Source of the DNA: Sporosarcina sp. ACRSM
Lineage (GTDB): Bacteria; Bacillota; Bacilli; Bacillales_A; Planococcaceae
Length of the DNA: 64,000 bases
NCBI RefSeq assembly: GCF_022346545.1
Contig: NZ_JAKRNU010000001.1
Location: 372,001 to 436,000, forward strand
Direction of reading: 5' to 3'
Of this stretch, positions 46,914-55,931 are shown piece by piece. A program made the translations under genes and the position numbers. The notes beneath the pieces were generated by a model. It was not told the DNA's origin and searched no databases. It worked only from the letters and a program-made list of their open reading frames with translations. How positions within the stretch are numbered: position 1 is the first letter of the stretch; the number at the start of each line of letters is the position of its first letter.

Positions 46914-47693
46914 TCATTCCCCACTTTCCATGATTTCGACAAGTTTCTCCCTTAATTCGTTCAATTGTTCGTCTATGCTTACGACGATCCGGCCATGATT
47001 CGTTTCGATATAGCAATCCGTCGCCTCGAAATTTTCGTTCACAAAAATTAAAAAGGGAACGTCCGGAGGAAAGATGGATGCGAGCTCTGTCCGATTATCC
47101 GAGACAAGTTCAAAATAATCCAGTGACACATATAATTTAACTTCTTTCATTTCACGTGCTTCTTTCAACGCCCTTTTGACGAAGTCCAAATAGCTCTCCG
47201 GGTCGGTTTGAAGCGTGTGTCCCATAATTCGTTCCGCTGTTCGCATCGCGAGTTCTAGAATGATCCGTTCTTGACTTTCCAAGTATTTTTGTGCATTCGT
47301 ATAGGCCAATTCAGTTGCTTCATTGGCGGTTCGAATGGATCCAGCCATATCGGATAACACTTTGTTATGCCCTTCCTCATAGCCGACTTGAAAGCCTTCG
47401 TCATAGGCTTGTTGTTGTAGGCTGACTTTTTCATCTTCCCAGGCAGCTTGCATGGATGCGATATCTTCAGCGGCTGTTTGCCTCATTTGCTCGATAAGCA
47501 TTTTGTCCTGTTCAATCGATTTATGGGCATCTTGTAATAGTCGGTCCCTTTCTGCCATTATCGCTTCCAGAGTCGTCTCATTCTTCGTTTCCACCTGTTC
47601 CGGCACTGTTAGATTACGAATCGAAATCTCTTTCTTGTTTCCGTTTTGCATAATCGTATGATAAGAGCGGAATACATTAGACAATGACGTCAT
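46914..47693 (-). CDS. fliH: Flagellar export regulator FliH
   Basis: FliH inhibits and delivers FliI to the export gate. The 259-residue protein has an N-terminal variable region, a Gln/Glu-rich coiled coil (MAERDRLLQDAHKSIEQDKML) with a Gly-type helix repeat near YDEGFQVGYEEGHNK, and a C-terminal domain with LAMRTAERIMGHTL and DCYIETNHGRIVVSIDEQLNELREKL. The ATG at 47693 lies inside the fliG 3' end only 2 bases from GGAGG. A TTG at 47684 would have a better 9-base spacing. The longer reading from 47780 overlaps fliG by 100 bp and is less likely. Confidence 0.9.
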   Translation of the reverse strand: MTSLSNVFRSYHTIMQNGNKKEISIRNLTVPEQVETKNETTLEAIMAERDRLLQDAHKSIEQDKMLIEQMRQTAAEDIASMQAAWEDEKVSLQQQAYDEGFQVGYEEGHNKVLSDMAGSIRTANEATELAYTNAQKYLESQERIILELAMRTAERIMGHTLQTDPESYLDFVKRALKEAREMKEVKLYVSLDYFELVSDNRTELASIFPPDVPFLIFVNENFEATDCYIETNHGRIVVSIDEQLNELREKLVEIMESGE

Positions 47694-48693
47694 CTCCTCC
47701 ACCACGGGCGATGATGATTTCTCCGGAATCTTCGAGTCTGCGGATAATACCGACGATACGAGATTGCGCTTCTTCGACATCTTTCAAACGGACAGGTCCC
47801 ATGATCTCCATTTCATCTTTAAACGATTCCGCCATCCGTTGGGACATATTCCGGAACAATACTTCTTTGACTTCTTCACTGGAGACCTTCAATGATAGAA
47901 TCAGGTCTTCGTTTTCACAATCTCTGACAATACGCTGAATGGAACGGTTGTCCAATGTCACAATATCCTCGAACACGAACATCCGCTTGCGGATTTCCTC
48001 GGCCAGTTCCGGATCTTGAATTTCAAGTGCATCCAGAATTGTTTTCTCTGTCGATCGATCCACGCCATTCAGTACTTCTACAACAGCGTCCACCCCGCCT
48101 GTTTCCGTATAATCTTGTGTAACAGTGGATGATAGCTTGCGCTCCAATACCGCCTCGATTTCACTGATCACTTCCGGAGATGTCGAATCCATCGTTGCGA
48201 TTCGTTTCGCAATATCCGCTTGCACTTCTTGAGGGAGAGACGATAAAATCATTCCGGCTTGCTCTGCCTCCAAATAGGACAAAATGAGTGCAATCGTCTG
48301 CGGATGTTCATTCTGGATGAAATTCAAAATTTGTCCTGGATCTGCCCGTCTCGCAAAATCAAAGGGCCTTACTTGTAATGAGGATGTGAGTCGATTGATG
48401 ATCGCTTGTGCATGATCTTTTCCAAGTGCTTTTTCGAGGACCGTTTTCGCATAGCCGATTCCCCCTTGGGAAATATAATCCTGAGCAAGTGCAATATTAT
48501 GGAACTCCTCGATGATCTCTTCTTTCACAGACGCCTCAACTTTTTTTACGCCTGAAATTTCAAGCGTCAGGCGTTCTATCTCTTCCTCGCTCAAATGCTT
48601 ATAGACGGATGCGGATACTTCCGGACCGAGGGATATGAGGAGAAGCGCCGCTTTTTGTTTACCGGTCATTCCTTTTTCTTTCTTTACCACCAT
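47677..48693 (-). CDS. fliG: Flagellar motor switch protein FliG
   Basis: FliG transmits torque from stator to rotor. The 338-residue protein contains the N-terminal FliF-binding domain (KQKAALLLISLGPEVSASVYKHLSEEEIERLTLEI) and the middle domain with the EHPQTIALILSYL motif (EHPQ-type). The C-terminal torque helix includes NRSIQRIVRDCENEDLILSLKVSSEEVKEVLFRNMSQRMAESFKDEMEIMGPVRLKDVEEAQ, with the charged residues intact. GGGAGGGAT precedes the ATG. It lies 14 bp after fliF. Confidence 0.97.
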   Translation of the reverse strand: MVVKKEKGMTGKQKAALLLISLGPEVSASVYKHLSEEEIERLTLEISGVKKVEASVKEEIIEEFHNIALAQDYISQGGIGYAKTVLEKALGKDHAQAIINRLTSSLQVRPFDFARRADPGQILNFIQNEHPQTIALILSYLEAEQAGMILSSLPQEVQADIAKRIATMDSTSPEVISEIEAVLERKLSSTVTQDYTETGGVDAVVEVLNGVDRSTEKTILDALEIQDPELAEEIRKRMFVFEDIVTLDNRSIQRIVRDCENEDLILSLKVSSEEVKEVLFRNMSQRMAESFKDEMEIMGPVRLKDVEEAQSRIVGIIRRLEDSGEIIIARGGGDDVIV

Positions 48694-48706
48694 TCATCCC
48701 TCCCTA

Positions 48707-50296
48707 TCATTCCTCGGCCAGCCATGTACGCAATAGCTTCGCAAACTCTTCCGGCTTTTCTTTTGCCATCTTCTCAAGTTGTTTTCTGCGAAGTGTCCCT
48801 TCCGTCTCCATATCTTGATTGATATCGTCCACGTCGAGTTCAACCTGCTCCTCGAGAATCAGCTCTTCTTCCGTCTCTTGTGCTTTTCTTCTATTACGGA
48901 CAAATAATACGAACAGTACGATGATAATGAGTAACAGTGCCCCACCTATCACATATACCCACCACGGGATAACGGATTCCGTTGCCGGAGATTCAACCAC
49001 TTTTCCGTTGAACGGTTGAACAGAGACGTAAATCTTGTCATTCAAGTCTTCATCTGTTAATGTGCCCGCCGCTTCTTTGTCAATCGATGTCCGAATAATC
49101 GTTTCCAAAATCCGTTCGACATCCTCCTGTAACCCTGCTGGCATCGATGCAGCATCATCCGCTACAGGTGGTTCCACCATGACCTGGATCCCGATATCCC
49201 TGATCTTGTAAGGACTTTCGACAATTTCTTTCCGAATCCGGTTGACTTCATTGTTAACCGTCTCTTCCACTCTTTCATAATCCCCGTTGGCAAATGTCCC
49301 TTCCAAATATCCTGTACGGTTATCGGTCGGGTCTTCCGCTTCCAGTCCTCCACCTGCTACCGGTCCATTGCCTGTAAATGTTTCCGTAATGCGTTGGACG
49401 CTAAGCGCGATCCCTTCCATACTTTCTTCATCGACAGGCGCGACAAGGGATTCTTCGCGATTTTCATGTTTAAAATCGATATCCGTCGTTACAGATACGA
49501 CGACCTTATCCGGCCCCATCATCGTGCCAAGCATCATCTGTACTTGGCGTTGCAAATCACGTTCGATCGTCTTTTTCACCGTCATCTGGTCCGCGATACT
49601 CGGTCCATAAGCATTATGACTTGTGTTCAAATCGTAATACTCGAAATACTGATTCATGATGCTAATGTCATCTGTCGACAGATTCGGTATACTTTTGGCT
49701 ACAAGATGATAAAGTCCAGTAATCTGTTGCTCGGTGAATTGATGTCCCGGATCGATCGTCAACCGGATGGCGGCACTTGCCTGTTCTGTACTATTGCTAA
49801 GAAAAACGCTTTGCGTCGGCAATGTAATCATCACACTGGCATCTCTTACGCCTTCAAAACCTTTGATCAAGTTAGCAAGTTCCGTTTGCATCGTATCTAA
49901 CTTGATCATATTGAACTCGTTATCCGTCGTGCCAAATCCTGCATTTTCGGCGAAAAAGGAATAATCAATTGTCCCTGAATTCGGAAATCCTTCGGCTGCA
50001 AGTGTCACGAGCAAATCATCTACACGTTCACGCGGGACAAGGATTGAAGTTCCGCCAGGCGCTATTTGACTTGGCACGCCTTGGCTATCCAGCTGCTCTT
50101 TAATACGGCCGATTTCCGCACGGGATACGTCTGAATAGAGTGGCACATATTCCGTTCTGGACAGAAAAAATGTCAGGAATGCAGCAAGCGCGATGATTGC
50201 GGCGGCAGAACTGATATAAGTGATTTTTTGTTTTTTTGTACGACTCGACCAGAACTGCTTCATATCCGTTCTGATTTTCGCCAATCTTTCATTCAT
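48707..50296 (-). CDS. fliF: Flagellar MS-ring protein FliF
   Basis: FliF forms the MS ring, the first flagellar structure in the membrane. The 529-residue protein has two membrane helices, near residues 30-50 (ITYISSAAAIIALAAFLTFFL) and near 435 (WWVYVIGGALLLIIIVLFVLFV), enclosing the YscJ-like ring-building motifs (LYSDVSRAEIGRIKEQLDSQGVP). The cytoplasmic tail ends EKMAKEKPEEFAKLLRTWLAEE, the FliG-binding peptide. The chosen ATG at 50296 has GGGGGA about 6 bases upstream. Confidence 0.97.
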   Translation of the reverse strand: MNERLAKIRTDMKQFWSSRTKKQKITYISSAAAIIALAAFLTFFLSRTEYVPLYSDVSRAEIGRIKEQLDSQGVPSQIAPGGTSILVPRERVDDLLVTLAAEGFPNSGTIDYSFFAENAGFGTTDNEFNMIKLDTMQTELANLIKGFEGVRDASVMITLPTQSVFLSNSTEQASAAIRLTIDPGHQFTEQQITGLYHLVAKSIPNLSTDDISIMNQYFEYYDLNTSHNAYGPSIADQMTVKKTIERDLQRQVQMMLGTMMGPDKVVVSVTTDIDFKHENREESLVAPVDEESMEGIALSVQRITETFTGNGPVAGGGLEAEDPTDNRTGYLEGTFANGDYERVEETVNNEVNRIRKEIVESPYKIRDIGIQVMVEPPVADDAASMPAGLQEDVERILETIIRTSIDKEAAGTLTDEDLNDKIYVSVQPFNGKVVESPATESVIPWWVYVIGGALLLIIIVLFVLFVRNRRKAQETEEELILEEQVELDVDDINQDMETEGTLRRKQLEKMAKEKPEEFAKLLRTWLAEE

Positions 50297-50351
50297 TGTA
50301 ATCCCCCGGTCAGCTTCCATAATTCAATATCCATACTCACTATGACTGTTC

Positions 50352-50660
50352 TTAAACTGGCATTCTAATAATTTCCTGATAGGCCTCTATTACTTTATTA
50401 CGCACTTCCATTGTTGCATTCAATGCGATGGATGCTTTTTGGGAAGCAATCATTACATCATGCAATTCGACGTCTCCGCCCATCACAAGCTTTTGCGTCA
50501 TTTGATCGGATTCAAATTGTTTATGATTGACTTCTTGAATCGCCTCTTTCAAAAACGTTCCAAAACTTTGTTGTGCCTCGTACGGCGTCGGCTTCACTTC
50601 ATTTCCCGCTTTGATTACGCCTGCACTTGGTGTTTGACCGTAAATGGATTGTATGGCCAT
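50352..50660 (-). CDS. fliE: Flagellar hook-basal body protein FliE
   Basis: FliE joins the MS ring to the rod. The 102-residue protein shows SFGTFLKEAIQEVNHKQFESDQMTQKLVMGGDVELHDVMIASQKASIALNATMEVRNKVIEAYQEIIRMPV, a full-length match to the family. It lies 24 bp after flgC and about 55 bp before fliF, as in the standard flgB-flgC-fliE order. Confidence 0.97.
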   Translation of the reverse strand: MAIQSIYGQTPSAGVIKAGNEVKPTPYEAQQSFGTFLKEAIQEVNHKQFESDQMTQKLVMGGDVELHDVMIASQKASIALNATMEVRNKVIEAYQEIIRMPV

Positions 50661-50684
50661 CTAATCAGCATCCTTTCAAAATTA

Positions 50685-51146
50685 TCATTTGCCAATTTCC
50701 AATGCTTTCATAAGCATCGACTTATTGGCATTCAACACGGTGATATTCGCTTCATAAGAGCGAGTAGCGGACATTAGGTCGATCATTTCCCTTAACGGGT
50801 CGACATTCGGCATTTCGACATAGCCTTCCTCATTGGCATCAGGATGGTCCGGATCGAAGACAAGTTTAAATGGCGTTTCGGTATCCTCTTTAATACTTGA
50901 AACCGTGACGCCATACCCCACCGAACCTTTTATTTGTTTTCCCATCGCCGCATTCAGCATGGATGAAAATTGCCCTTCCCGCGGTTGGAATGAGACGGTT
51001 TTCCTACGATAAGGCTGCCATTCCCCTTCTACCATCCTACCTCGCGTTGTATCGATATTCGCCATATTGGATGAAATGACATCCATCCGCATACGCTGCG
51101 CTGTCAATGCCGAAGCTGACGTGTTTAAACTATGGAATATTGTCAT
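50685..51146 (-). CDS. flgC: Flagellar basal-body rod protein FlgC
   Basis: FlgC is a proximal rod subunit exported by the type III system. The 153-residue protein opens MTIFHSLNTSASALTAQRMRMDVISSNMANIDTT with the rod-family motif (NMANIDTT) and ends with SYEANITVLNANKSMLMKALEIGK, the C-terminal helix. GGAGGGGG lies upstream of the ATG. It is 2 bp after flgB. Confidence 0.97.
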   Translation of the reverse strand: MTIFHSLNTSASALTAQRMRMDVISSNMANIDTTRGRMVEGEWQPYRRKTVSFQPREGQFSSMLNAAMGKQIKGSVGYGVTVSSIKEDTETPFKLVFDPDHPDANEEGYVEMPNVDPLREMIDLMSATRSYEANITVLNANKSMLMKALEIGK

Positions 51147-51148
51147 CT

Positions 51149-51544
51149 TTAACGTCCCCCTCCTTTAATGACATTTTGTAACGTATTGAATTTCCCGTTG
51201 ATCCGATCGACAAGTGCATTATAGTAAATCTGATTGGCAGCGAGATCCGCCTGCTCCTTATCCATATCCACTCCATTGCCATCTTGTCGATAACGCAAAT
51301 TGCTATAGTTAAAAACACCTGCGTGTTGCGAAGTTGATTTAAAAGGAAGATGTCGCGGATTGGTACGATACGCTTCTAAAGTAGTGGATTGCACATTCGA
51401 CAAAACATCCTTAAAACTGACATTTTTTGCTTTATAATTAGGCGTATCAACATTCGCGATGTTTTGGGAGATGACTTTACCTTTTGTAGCGGAAAAATCT
51501 AAACCGCGTTCCAATTGGGAAATCGTTGATCCGTAAATATTCAT
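51149..51544 (-). CDS. flgB: Flagellar basal-body rod protein FlgB
   Basis: FlgB is the first gene of the fla/che operon and a proximal rod subunit. The 131-residue protein has LERGLDFSATKGKVISQNIANVDTPNYKAKNVSFKDVL, the rod-family N-terminal motif, and the C-terminal helix NGVDMDKEQADLAANQIYYNALVDRINGKFNTLQNVIKGG. GAGGTGAATT lies directly upstream of the ATG. The 315-bp gap to codY holds the codY terminator and a probable promoter for the whole operon. Confidence 0.97.
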   Translation of the reverse strand: MNIYGSTISQLERGLDFSATKGKVISQNIANVDTPNYKAKNVSFKDVLSNVQSTTLEAYRTNPRHLPFKSTSQHAGVFNYSNLRYRQDGNGVDMDKEQADLAANQIYYNALVDRINGKFNTLQNVIKGGGR

Positions 51545-51617
51545 AATTCACCTCATATTTTTGCTGCTAGCAAGTTCTCTCACAATACTAGTAAACTAGT
51601 TTCAAACATATGTATAC

Positions 51618-51647
51618 ATTGTAGCGGATTTTGTAGAACCTTGTCTA
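51618..51647 (-). promoter_or_regulatory. Putative sigma-A promoter of the fla/che operon
   Basis: Minus strand TAGACA, 18-bp spacer, TACAAT, about 75 bp upstream of flgB, leaving a leader that contains the small repeat ACTAGT-TT-ACTAGT near 51588-51601. I found no TAAA...GCCGATAT-type sigma-D site in the gap. The rest of 51648-51807 shows nothing I can name. Confidence 0.55.
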
Positions 51648-51807
51648 TTGTCTATACCCATTTTTCGTTAGGGCTAAATCTCCTTTTTCTGTGACAATTT
51701 AAAGGATTTTGGATGGACGTAGGTCTTTTCTCTCTTAATTCCACGTCTTAACATTCCTAATAGAGGTACTTCCAATCATTCCAACCCATGTTATGAAATC
51801 CCTAATT

Positions 51808-51844
51808 TAAAAAGACACTTCCTCCTATTTTCGGAAGAAGTGTC
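51808..51844 (-). terminator. Terminator of codY
   Basis: Minus strand GACACTTCTTCC and GGAGGAAGTGTC pair over 12 positions (one G-T) with a 7-base loop and are followed by TTTTTAAAT. It begins about 16 bp after codY and insulates it from the flagellar operon. Confidence 0.88.
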
Positions 51845-51859
51845 GAATGTCCCACACTG

Positions 51860-52636
51860 TTATGATCTTTGTTTTTCCAGTTCACCAAGGAACTTGCTAT
51901 TCAGCACTTTAATATATGTCCCTTTCATACCGAGGGAGCGTGATTCGATTACACCAGCACTTTCCAACTTACGCAATGCGTTTACGATAACAGAACGCGT
52001 AATTCCTACACGGTCTGCAATTTTAGATGCGACAAGCAATCCTTCATTGCCATCCAGTTCGTTGAAAATATGTTCGATTGCTTCGTGCTCACTATAAGAA
52101 AGTGAGTTGATCGCCATCTGTACGACCGCCTTGCTGCGCGCTTCGATTTCAATCTCTTCTGCTTTCTCACGCAGGATTTCCATACCGACGACCGTAGCCC
52201 CGTATTCAGCAAGAATCAAATCATTTTCTTCAAATTCTTCTTTCAATCTTGACAAGATAAGTGTGCCAAGTCGCTCCCCGCCCCCGTTGATTGGGACGAT
52301 TGTTGTTAGACCATCCTTGAACAGATCACGATTTTCCTCTGGGAATACCGTATGTGCACTGTACACATCCAAGTTCGGAGACGTTTCATGCACCTCAAAC
52401 AGTTTGTTTGTATAATCCTCTGGAAATTTACGCTCTTCCAGCATCTTTTTCATACGTTCGTTTTCAATTTGTTGATGGATACCCATTCCTAACAATTTCC
52501 CTTTACGGCTTACGATGAAAGCATTACATTCAATAACATCGCTGAGCTTGTCAGCCATTTCCTTGAAGTTTACCGGTTTCCCTGCTGATTTCTGAAGCAT
52601 AGCATTAATTTCGCGTGTTCTTGCTAACAATGACAT
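51860..52636 (-). CDS. codY: GTP-sensing transcriptional regulator CodY
   Basis: CodY represses stationary-phase and nitrogen genes when GTP and branched-chain amino acids are abundant. The 258-residue protein begins [50 protein letters not shown]. It has the GAF ligand domain, and ends with the winged helix-turn-helix [47 protein letters not shown]. The start at 52636 has GAGGAGG upstream; the longer open frame has no conserved residues. It follows hslU after 98 AT-rich bp and has its own terminator, so it may also have its own promoter. I saw no CodY box nearby. Confidence 0.97.
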   Translation of the reverse strand: MSLLARTREINAMLQKSAGKPVNFKEMADKLSDVIECNAFIVSRKGKLLGMGIHQQIENERMKKMLEERKFPEDYTNKLFEVHETSPNLDVYSAHTVFPEENRDLFKDGLTTIVPINGGGERLGTLILSRLKEEFEENDLILAEYGATVVGMEILREKAEEIEIEARSKAVVQMAINSLSYSEHEAIEHIFNELDGNEGLLVASKIADRVGITRSVIVNALRKLESAGVIESRSLGMKGTYIKVLNSKFLGELEKQRS

Positions 52637-52734
52637 ATTACTTTTCCTCCTCAAAATAAGTACGTACTGTAGAATGTTTCTTTTAATGAATATTCTAAAG
52701 GTTTTCAATCATTAAATAAACTAAAACGATTCGA

Positions 52735-54135
52735 TTAAAGTATAAATTGTGACAAGTCTTTGTTTTTTGCGATGTTTTTCAACTTTTCATCGACATATGC
52801 AGGTGTGATTTTAATGGCTGTCGGTCCGATATCAGCCGCTTCATACGACAGTTCTTCCAATAACTTCTCCAAAATCGTATGGAGGCGACGTGCCCCGATA
52901 TTTTCGGTCTCGTCATTCACCTCAAAAGCAATTTCTGCAATTCTGCTGATCGCTTCGTCAGTGAAGTCCAAAATGACGCCTTCCGTTTCGAGCAATTTCT
53001 CATATTGTCGGATCAACGAGAAATCCGGTTCATTTAAAATCCGTTCAAAATCTTCTTTCGTCAATTTATCTAATTCGACACGAATTGGGAAACGGCCTTG
53101 CAGTTCGGGGATAATATCGGATGGTTTCGCCATATGAAATGCACCCGCTGCAATGAAAAGAATAAAATCCGTTTTAACGGCTCCATATTTTGTGGTGACT
53201 GTAGATCCTTCTACAATCGGCAAAATATCCCGCTGCACACCTTCACGTGATACATCCGCCGAAGAACCATTGCCACCCCGACTAGCGATTTTATCCATCT
53301 CATCAAGGAAGATGATCCCGGATTGCTCCGTCAATTCGATGGCACGTCTTGCGACTTCATCATGATCGATCAGTTTGTCAGCTTCTTCCGCCTCAAGTAC
53401 TTTTCTCGCGTCTTTCACTTTCATTTTGCGCTTTACCGTTCTTTTCGGCATGAGCGAGGATAATGCATCTTGCATATTCGCTCCCATCTGTTCCATACCC
53501 GATCCTTGCAGAGCATCAAACATCGACGGCGGTTGTGTAGAAACTTCCACAGTTACCATTTTCTCCTCAAGCTCGCCGGCCTTCAAACTTGCGGCAATTT
53601 CCGATCGTTTACGCTTCACTTCGGCAACTTCTGCAGCGTCAGGCTCTTCTTGATCCATTTTTTGTCCAAATAGCATTTCGAATGGATTTTGCATGCCGCT
53701 TTTCTTCTTCTTTTCTGGAACAAGCAGTTCAACAAGGCGTTCTTCAGCAAGCAACGAGGCGCTTTCTTTTACCGCTTCTCGCTGTTCCGCCCGAACAATA
53801 CGGACACCTGCTTCCGTTAGATCCCTGATCATCGACTCGACATCGCGTCCGACATAACCGACTTCAGTAAACTTTGTCGCTTCCACTTTTACGAAAGGGG
53901 CATTGACCAATTTTGCAATTCTTCGGGCAATTTCAGTCTTCCCAACACCCGTCGGTCCAATCATCAAAATGTTTTTCGGAATGATTTCACTTTTCTCTTC
54001 ATCCGCAAGCAGACTTCTTCTGTACCTATTCCGGATTGCCACAGCGACAGCACGCTTTGCATTTTCTTGTCCGACGATAAACCGATCGAGATGCGCAGTC
54101 AATTCCTTCGGAGTCAGTTCTTGTCTTTTGGTCAT
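52735..54135 (-). CDS. hslU: ATP-dependent protease ATPase subunit HslU (ClpY)
   Basis: HslU unfolds proteins for the HslV peptidase. The 466-residue AAA+ protein has Walker A at 60-67 (GPTGVGKT), the [15 protein letters not shown] pore-loop region (GYVG), the large inserted I-domain (about residues 130-240), Walker B ([11 protein letters not shown]) and sensor 2 ([16 protein letters not shown]). It overlaps hslV by 4 bp and corresponds to codX/clpY of B. subtilis. Confidence 0.97.
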   Translation of the reverse strand: MTKRQELTPKELTAHLDRFIVGQENAKRAVAVAIRNRYRRSLLADEEKSEIIPKNILMIGPTGVGKTEIARRIAKLVNAPFVKVEATKFTEVGYVGRDVESMIRDLTEAGVRIVRAEQREAVKESASLLAEERLVELLVPEKKKKSGMQNPFEMLFGQKMDQEEPDAAEVAEVKRKRSEIAASLKAGELEEKMVTVEVSTQPPSMFDALQGSGMEQMGANMQDALSSLMPKRTVKRKMKVKDARKVLEAEEADKLIDHDEVARRAIELTEQSGIIFLDEMDKIASRGGNGSSADVSREGVQRDILPIVEGSTVTTKYGAVKTDFILFIAAGAFHMAKPSDIIPELQGRFPIRVELDKLTKEDFERILNEPDFSLIRQYEKLLETEGVILDFTDEAISRIAEIAFEVNDETENIGARRLHTILEKLLEELSYEAADIGPTAIKITPAYVDEKLKNIAKNKDLSQFIL

Positions 54136-54674
54136 TCCAGTACCTCCACTATGATCTGATCGTTTGTGTACACACAGATTTCCGCAGCGGTTTCAAGAGC
54201 AGCCCGTGCAATTTCCTGCGCCGTCAAAGTGTCGCCACTATACTTTTTCAGCGCCCTTCCGGCAGCCATCGCATAATTCCCACCAGAACCGATCGAGAGT
54301 ATACCGTCATCAGGTTCGATCACTTCTCCTGTTCCAGATATGAGAAGAAGGCTATCCTGGTCCATCACAAGCAGCATTGCTTCCAGCTTCCTAAGGATAC
54401 GATCTCCCCGCCACTCTTTTGCAAGTTCGACAGAAGCACGTTGAAGATTCCCGTTATACTCTGTCAACTTTCCTTCGAACAATTCAAACAATGTGAAAGC
54501 ATCTGCGACCGAACCCGCAAACCCGGCCAACACCTTGCCGCCAAACAATCTGCGGACTTTTTTTGCAGTATGTTTCATGACCACTGCATTCCCTACTGTC
54601 ACTTGCCCATCGCCCGACATGGCACAAGAGCCTTTGTGGCGAATCGCAAAAATCGTCGTTGCATGGAATTCCAT
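54132..54674 (-). CDS. hslV: ATP-dependent protease peptidase subunit HslV (ClpQ)
   Basis: HslV is the threonine-type peptidase with a proteasome beta-subunit fold. The 180-residue protein starts [15 protein letters not shown], then [51 protein letters not shown] sequence, and [17 protein letters not shown]. The Thr-Thr pair aligned with the catalytic Thr of E. coli HslV is residues 6-7, behind a short MEFHA leader. The B. subtilis protein instead has Ser residues in that leader. AGGAGG precedes the ATG. It overlaps hslU and starts 12 bp after xerC. Confidence 0.96.
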   Translation of the reverse strand: MEFHATTIFAIRHKGSCAMSGDGQVTVGNAVVMKHTAKKVRRLFGGKVLAGFAGSVADAFTLFELFEGKLTEYNGNLQRASVELAKEWRGDRILRKLEAMLLVMDQDSLLLISGTGEVIEPDDGILSIGSGGNYAMAAGRALKKYSGDTLTAQEIARAALETAAEICVYTNDQIIVEVLE

Positions 54675-54686
54675 CTTTTCAACCTC

Positions 54687-55586
54687 CTATGCTCGTGGGT
54701 GCGTATTCATATAGGTTTTTCTTAAATGCTCTTTTGTTATATGCGTATACACTTGAGTAGATGATAAGTGCGTATGCCCCAGTAATTCCTGAACAGTCCG
54801 CATATCAGCGCCACTTGCCAACAGATGAGTGGCAAATGAATGGCGGATCATATGCGGGTAAATGTTGGAATGAAGTGTTGCACGTTCCATCATCATATTT
54901 AATATATGCCGCACCCCGCCATCCGTCAGTGGGTCACCTCGCAAATTGACGAAAAGTATGTCATGTTTTTTCTGTTTCACCAATGATGGCCGACTTTGCT
55001 CCAAATATGCATCAAGCGCAGTTTGTGCAAAACTTCCAAATGGGACATACCGTTCTTTTCGCCCTTTCCCCATGACCATGACGATACCAAGTTGCTCATC
55101 GATGTCCTTCAAAGTGATCGATGTCAACTCACTGACCCGTATTCCAGTTGCGTAGAGCAATTCAAGAAGCGCTTTATCACGTAATGACTTCTTATCATTC
55201 CCTTCGCAGGCTGAAAATAAAAGGGCCAGTTCTTCCTCATAAAAAAAAGCGGGTAGCCGCTCTTCTTTTTTCGGGTGATGGAGTGAACGAAACGCATGAT
55301 CGGAAATCTGATATCGGGCACTAGCAAATTTGAAAAAAGATCTGATGGATGAAATATTCCTTGAAATCGACGCCCTCGATAACCCCTTATCAAATAATCT
55401 AGTTACATAGAGTCTTGCTTCTGGATATGTGACATCATTTAAATCCGTCATCCCTTCAACTTCCATAAAGTTTAGGAAAGCATTGATATCTGTTTCATAT
55501 TCGGATACGGTGTTGAATGAATAATTTTTTTCCAAGCGTATATACGAAATGTATTCATCACGGATGCTAGAAGGTTCTACCGCCAA
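54687..55586 (-). CDS. xerC: Tyrosine recombinase XerC (CodV)
   Basis: XerC with XerD resolves chromosome dimers at dif. The 299-residue protein starts from TTG (55586), which has GGGGGTG 5 bases upstream and matches the family length. The open frame runs 44 codons further but without conserved residues. The N-terminal SAM-like DNA-binding domain contains YISYIRLEKNYSFNTVSEY. The catalytic domain has Arg (YATGIRVSEL), Lys (GKGRKERYVPF), His/Arg (PHMIRHSFATHLL), His (LLGHTHLSS) and Tyr (TQVYTHI). It heads the codV-codW-codX-codY group. Confidence 0.95.
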   Translation of the reverse strand: MAVEPSSIRDEYISYIRLEKNYSFNTVSEYETDINAFLNFMEVEGMTDLNDVTYPEARLYVTRLFDKGLSRASISRNISSIRSFFKFASARYQISDHAFRSLHHPKKEERLPAFFYEEELALLFSACEGNDKKSLRDKALLELLYATGIRVSELTSITLKDIDEQLGIVMVMGKGRKERYVPFGSFAQTALDAYLEQSRPSLVKQKKHDILFVNLRGDPLTDGGVRHILNMMMERATLHSNIYPHMIRHSFATHLLASGADMRTVQELLGHTHLSSTQVYTHITKEHLRKTYMNTHPRA

Positions 55587-55734
55587 ACGTTTCACCCCCA
55601 AAACGAAAAGCTGATTGAATGATAACAATATTGCGAGTCTTTGAAACGCCGGTGCTTTTACACCATGTTTGTAAGCGAAGTAAATAACTTCAAAATAACG
55701 ACTAATCCGGATATTCAAAAGTCATCCACGATTC

Positions 55735-55764
55735 ACTATACAATATTTGAGTACCTATCGGCAA
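55735..55764 (-). promoter_or_regulatory. Putative sigma-A promoter for xerC-hslV-hslU-codY
   Basis: Minus strand TTGCCG, 18-bp spacer, TATAGT, about 150 bp before the xerC TTG start. The 55587-55876 gap contains no gene; apart from this site and a small CGACA/TGTCG hairpin at about 55851-55868 I see nothing else. Confidence 0.4.
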
Positions 55765-55876
55765 CTTTCACCTCTTCAGAAGTCAGACCTCTATCAGTTT
55801 TTTTCCATTTTCGACACAAAATGTTCAAATTACAAGAAATATATGGGGATTCGACACCCTTTTTGTCGGAAAACAG

Positions 55877-55918
55877 CGAAAAAAAGGGGTCAAGGTAACA
55901 CTTTCCCCTAACCCCTTT
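55877..55918 (-). terminator. Terminator of trmFO
   Basis: Minus strand AAAAGGGGT and ACCCCTTTTT form the stem across a 19-base loop, followed by further T residues. It lies about 14 bp after trmFO. Confidence 0.8.
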
Positions 55919-55931
55919 TCAGATTTCTCTT

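Noticed and set aside
47694..47780. Longer FliH start at 47780
   Set aside because: It would overlap fliG by about 100 bp and adds residues without family support; the ATG at 47693 or TTG at 47684 fits better.
51545..51859. CodY box or sigma-D promoter controlling the fla/che operon
   Set aside because: The best match to the CodY consensus had about half of the positions wrong, and no TAAA...GCCGATAT pair was found.
55587..55718. 44-residue N-terminal extension of XerC
   Set aside because: Not conserved in the family, and a clear ribosome binding site lies 5 bases before the TTG at 55586.
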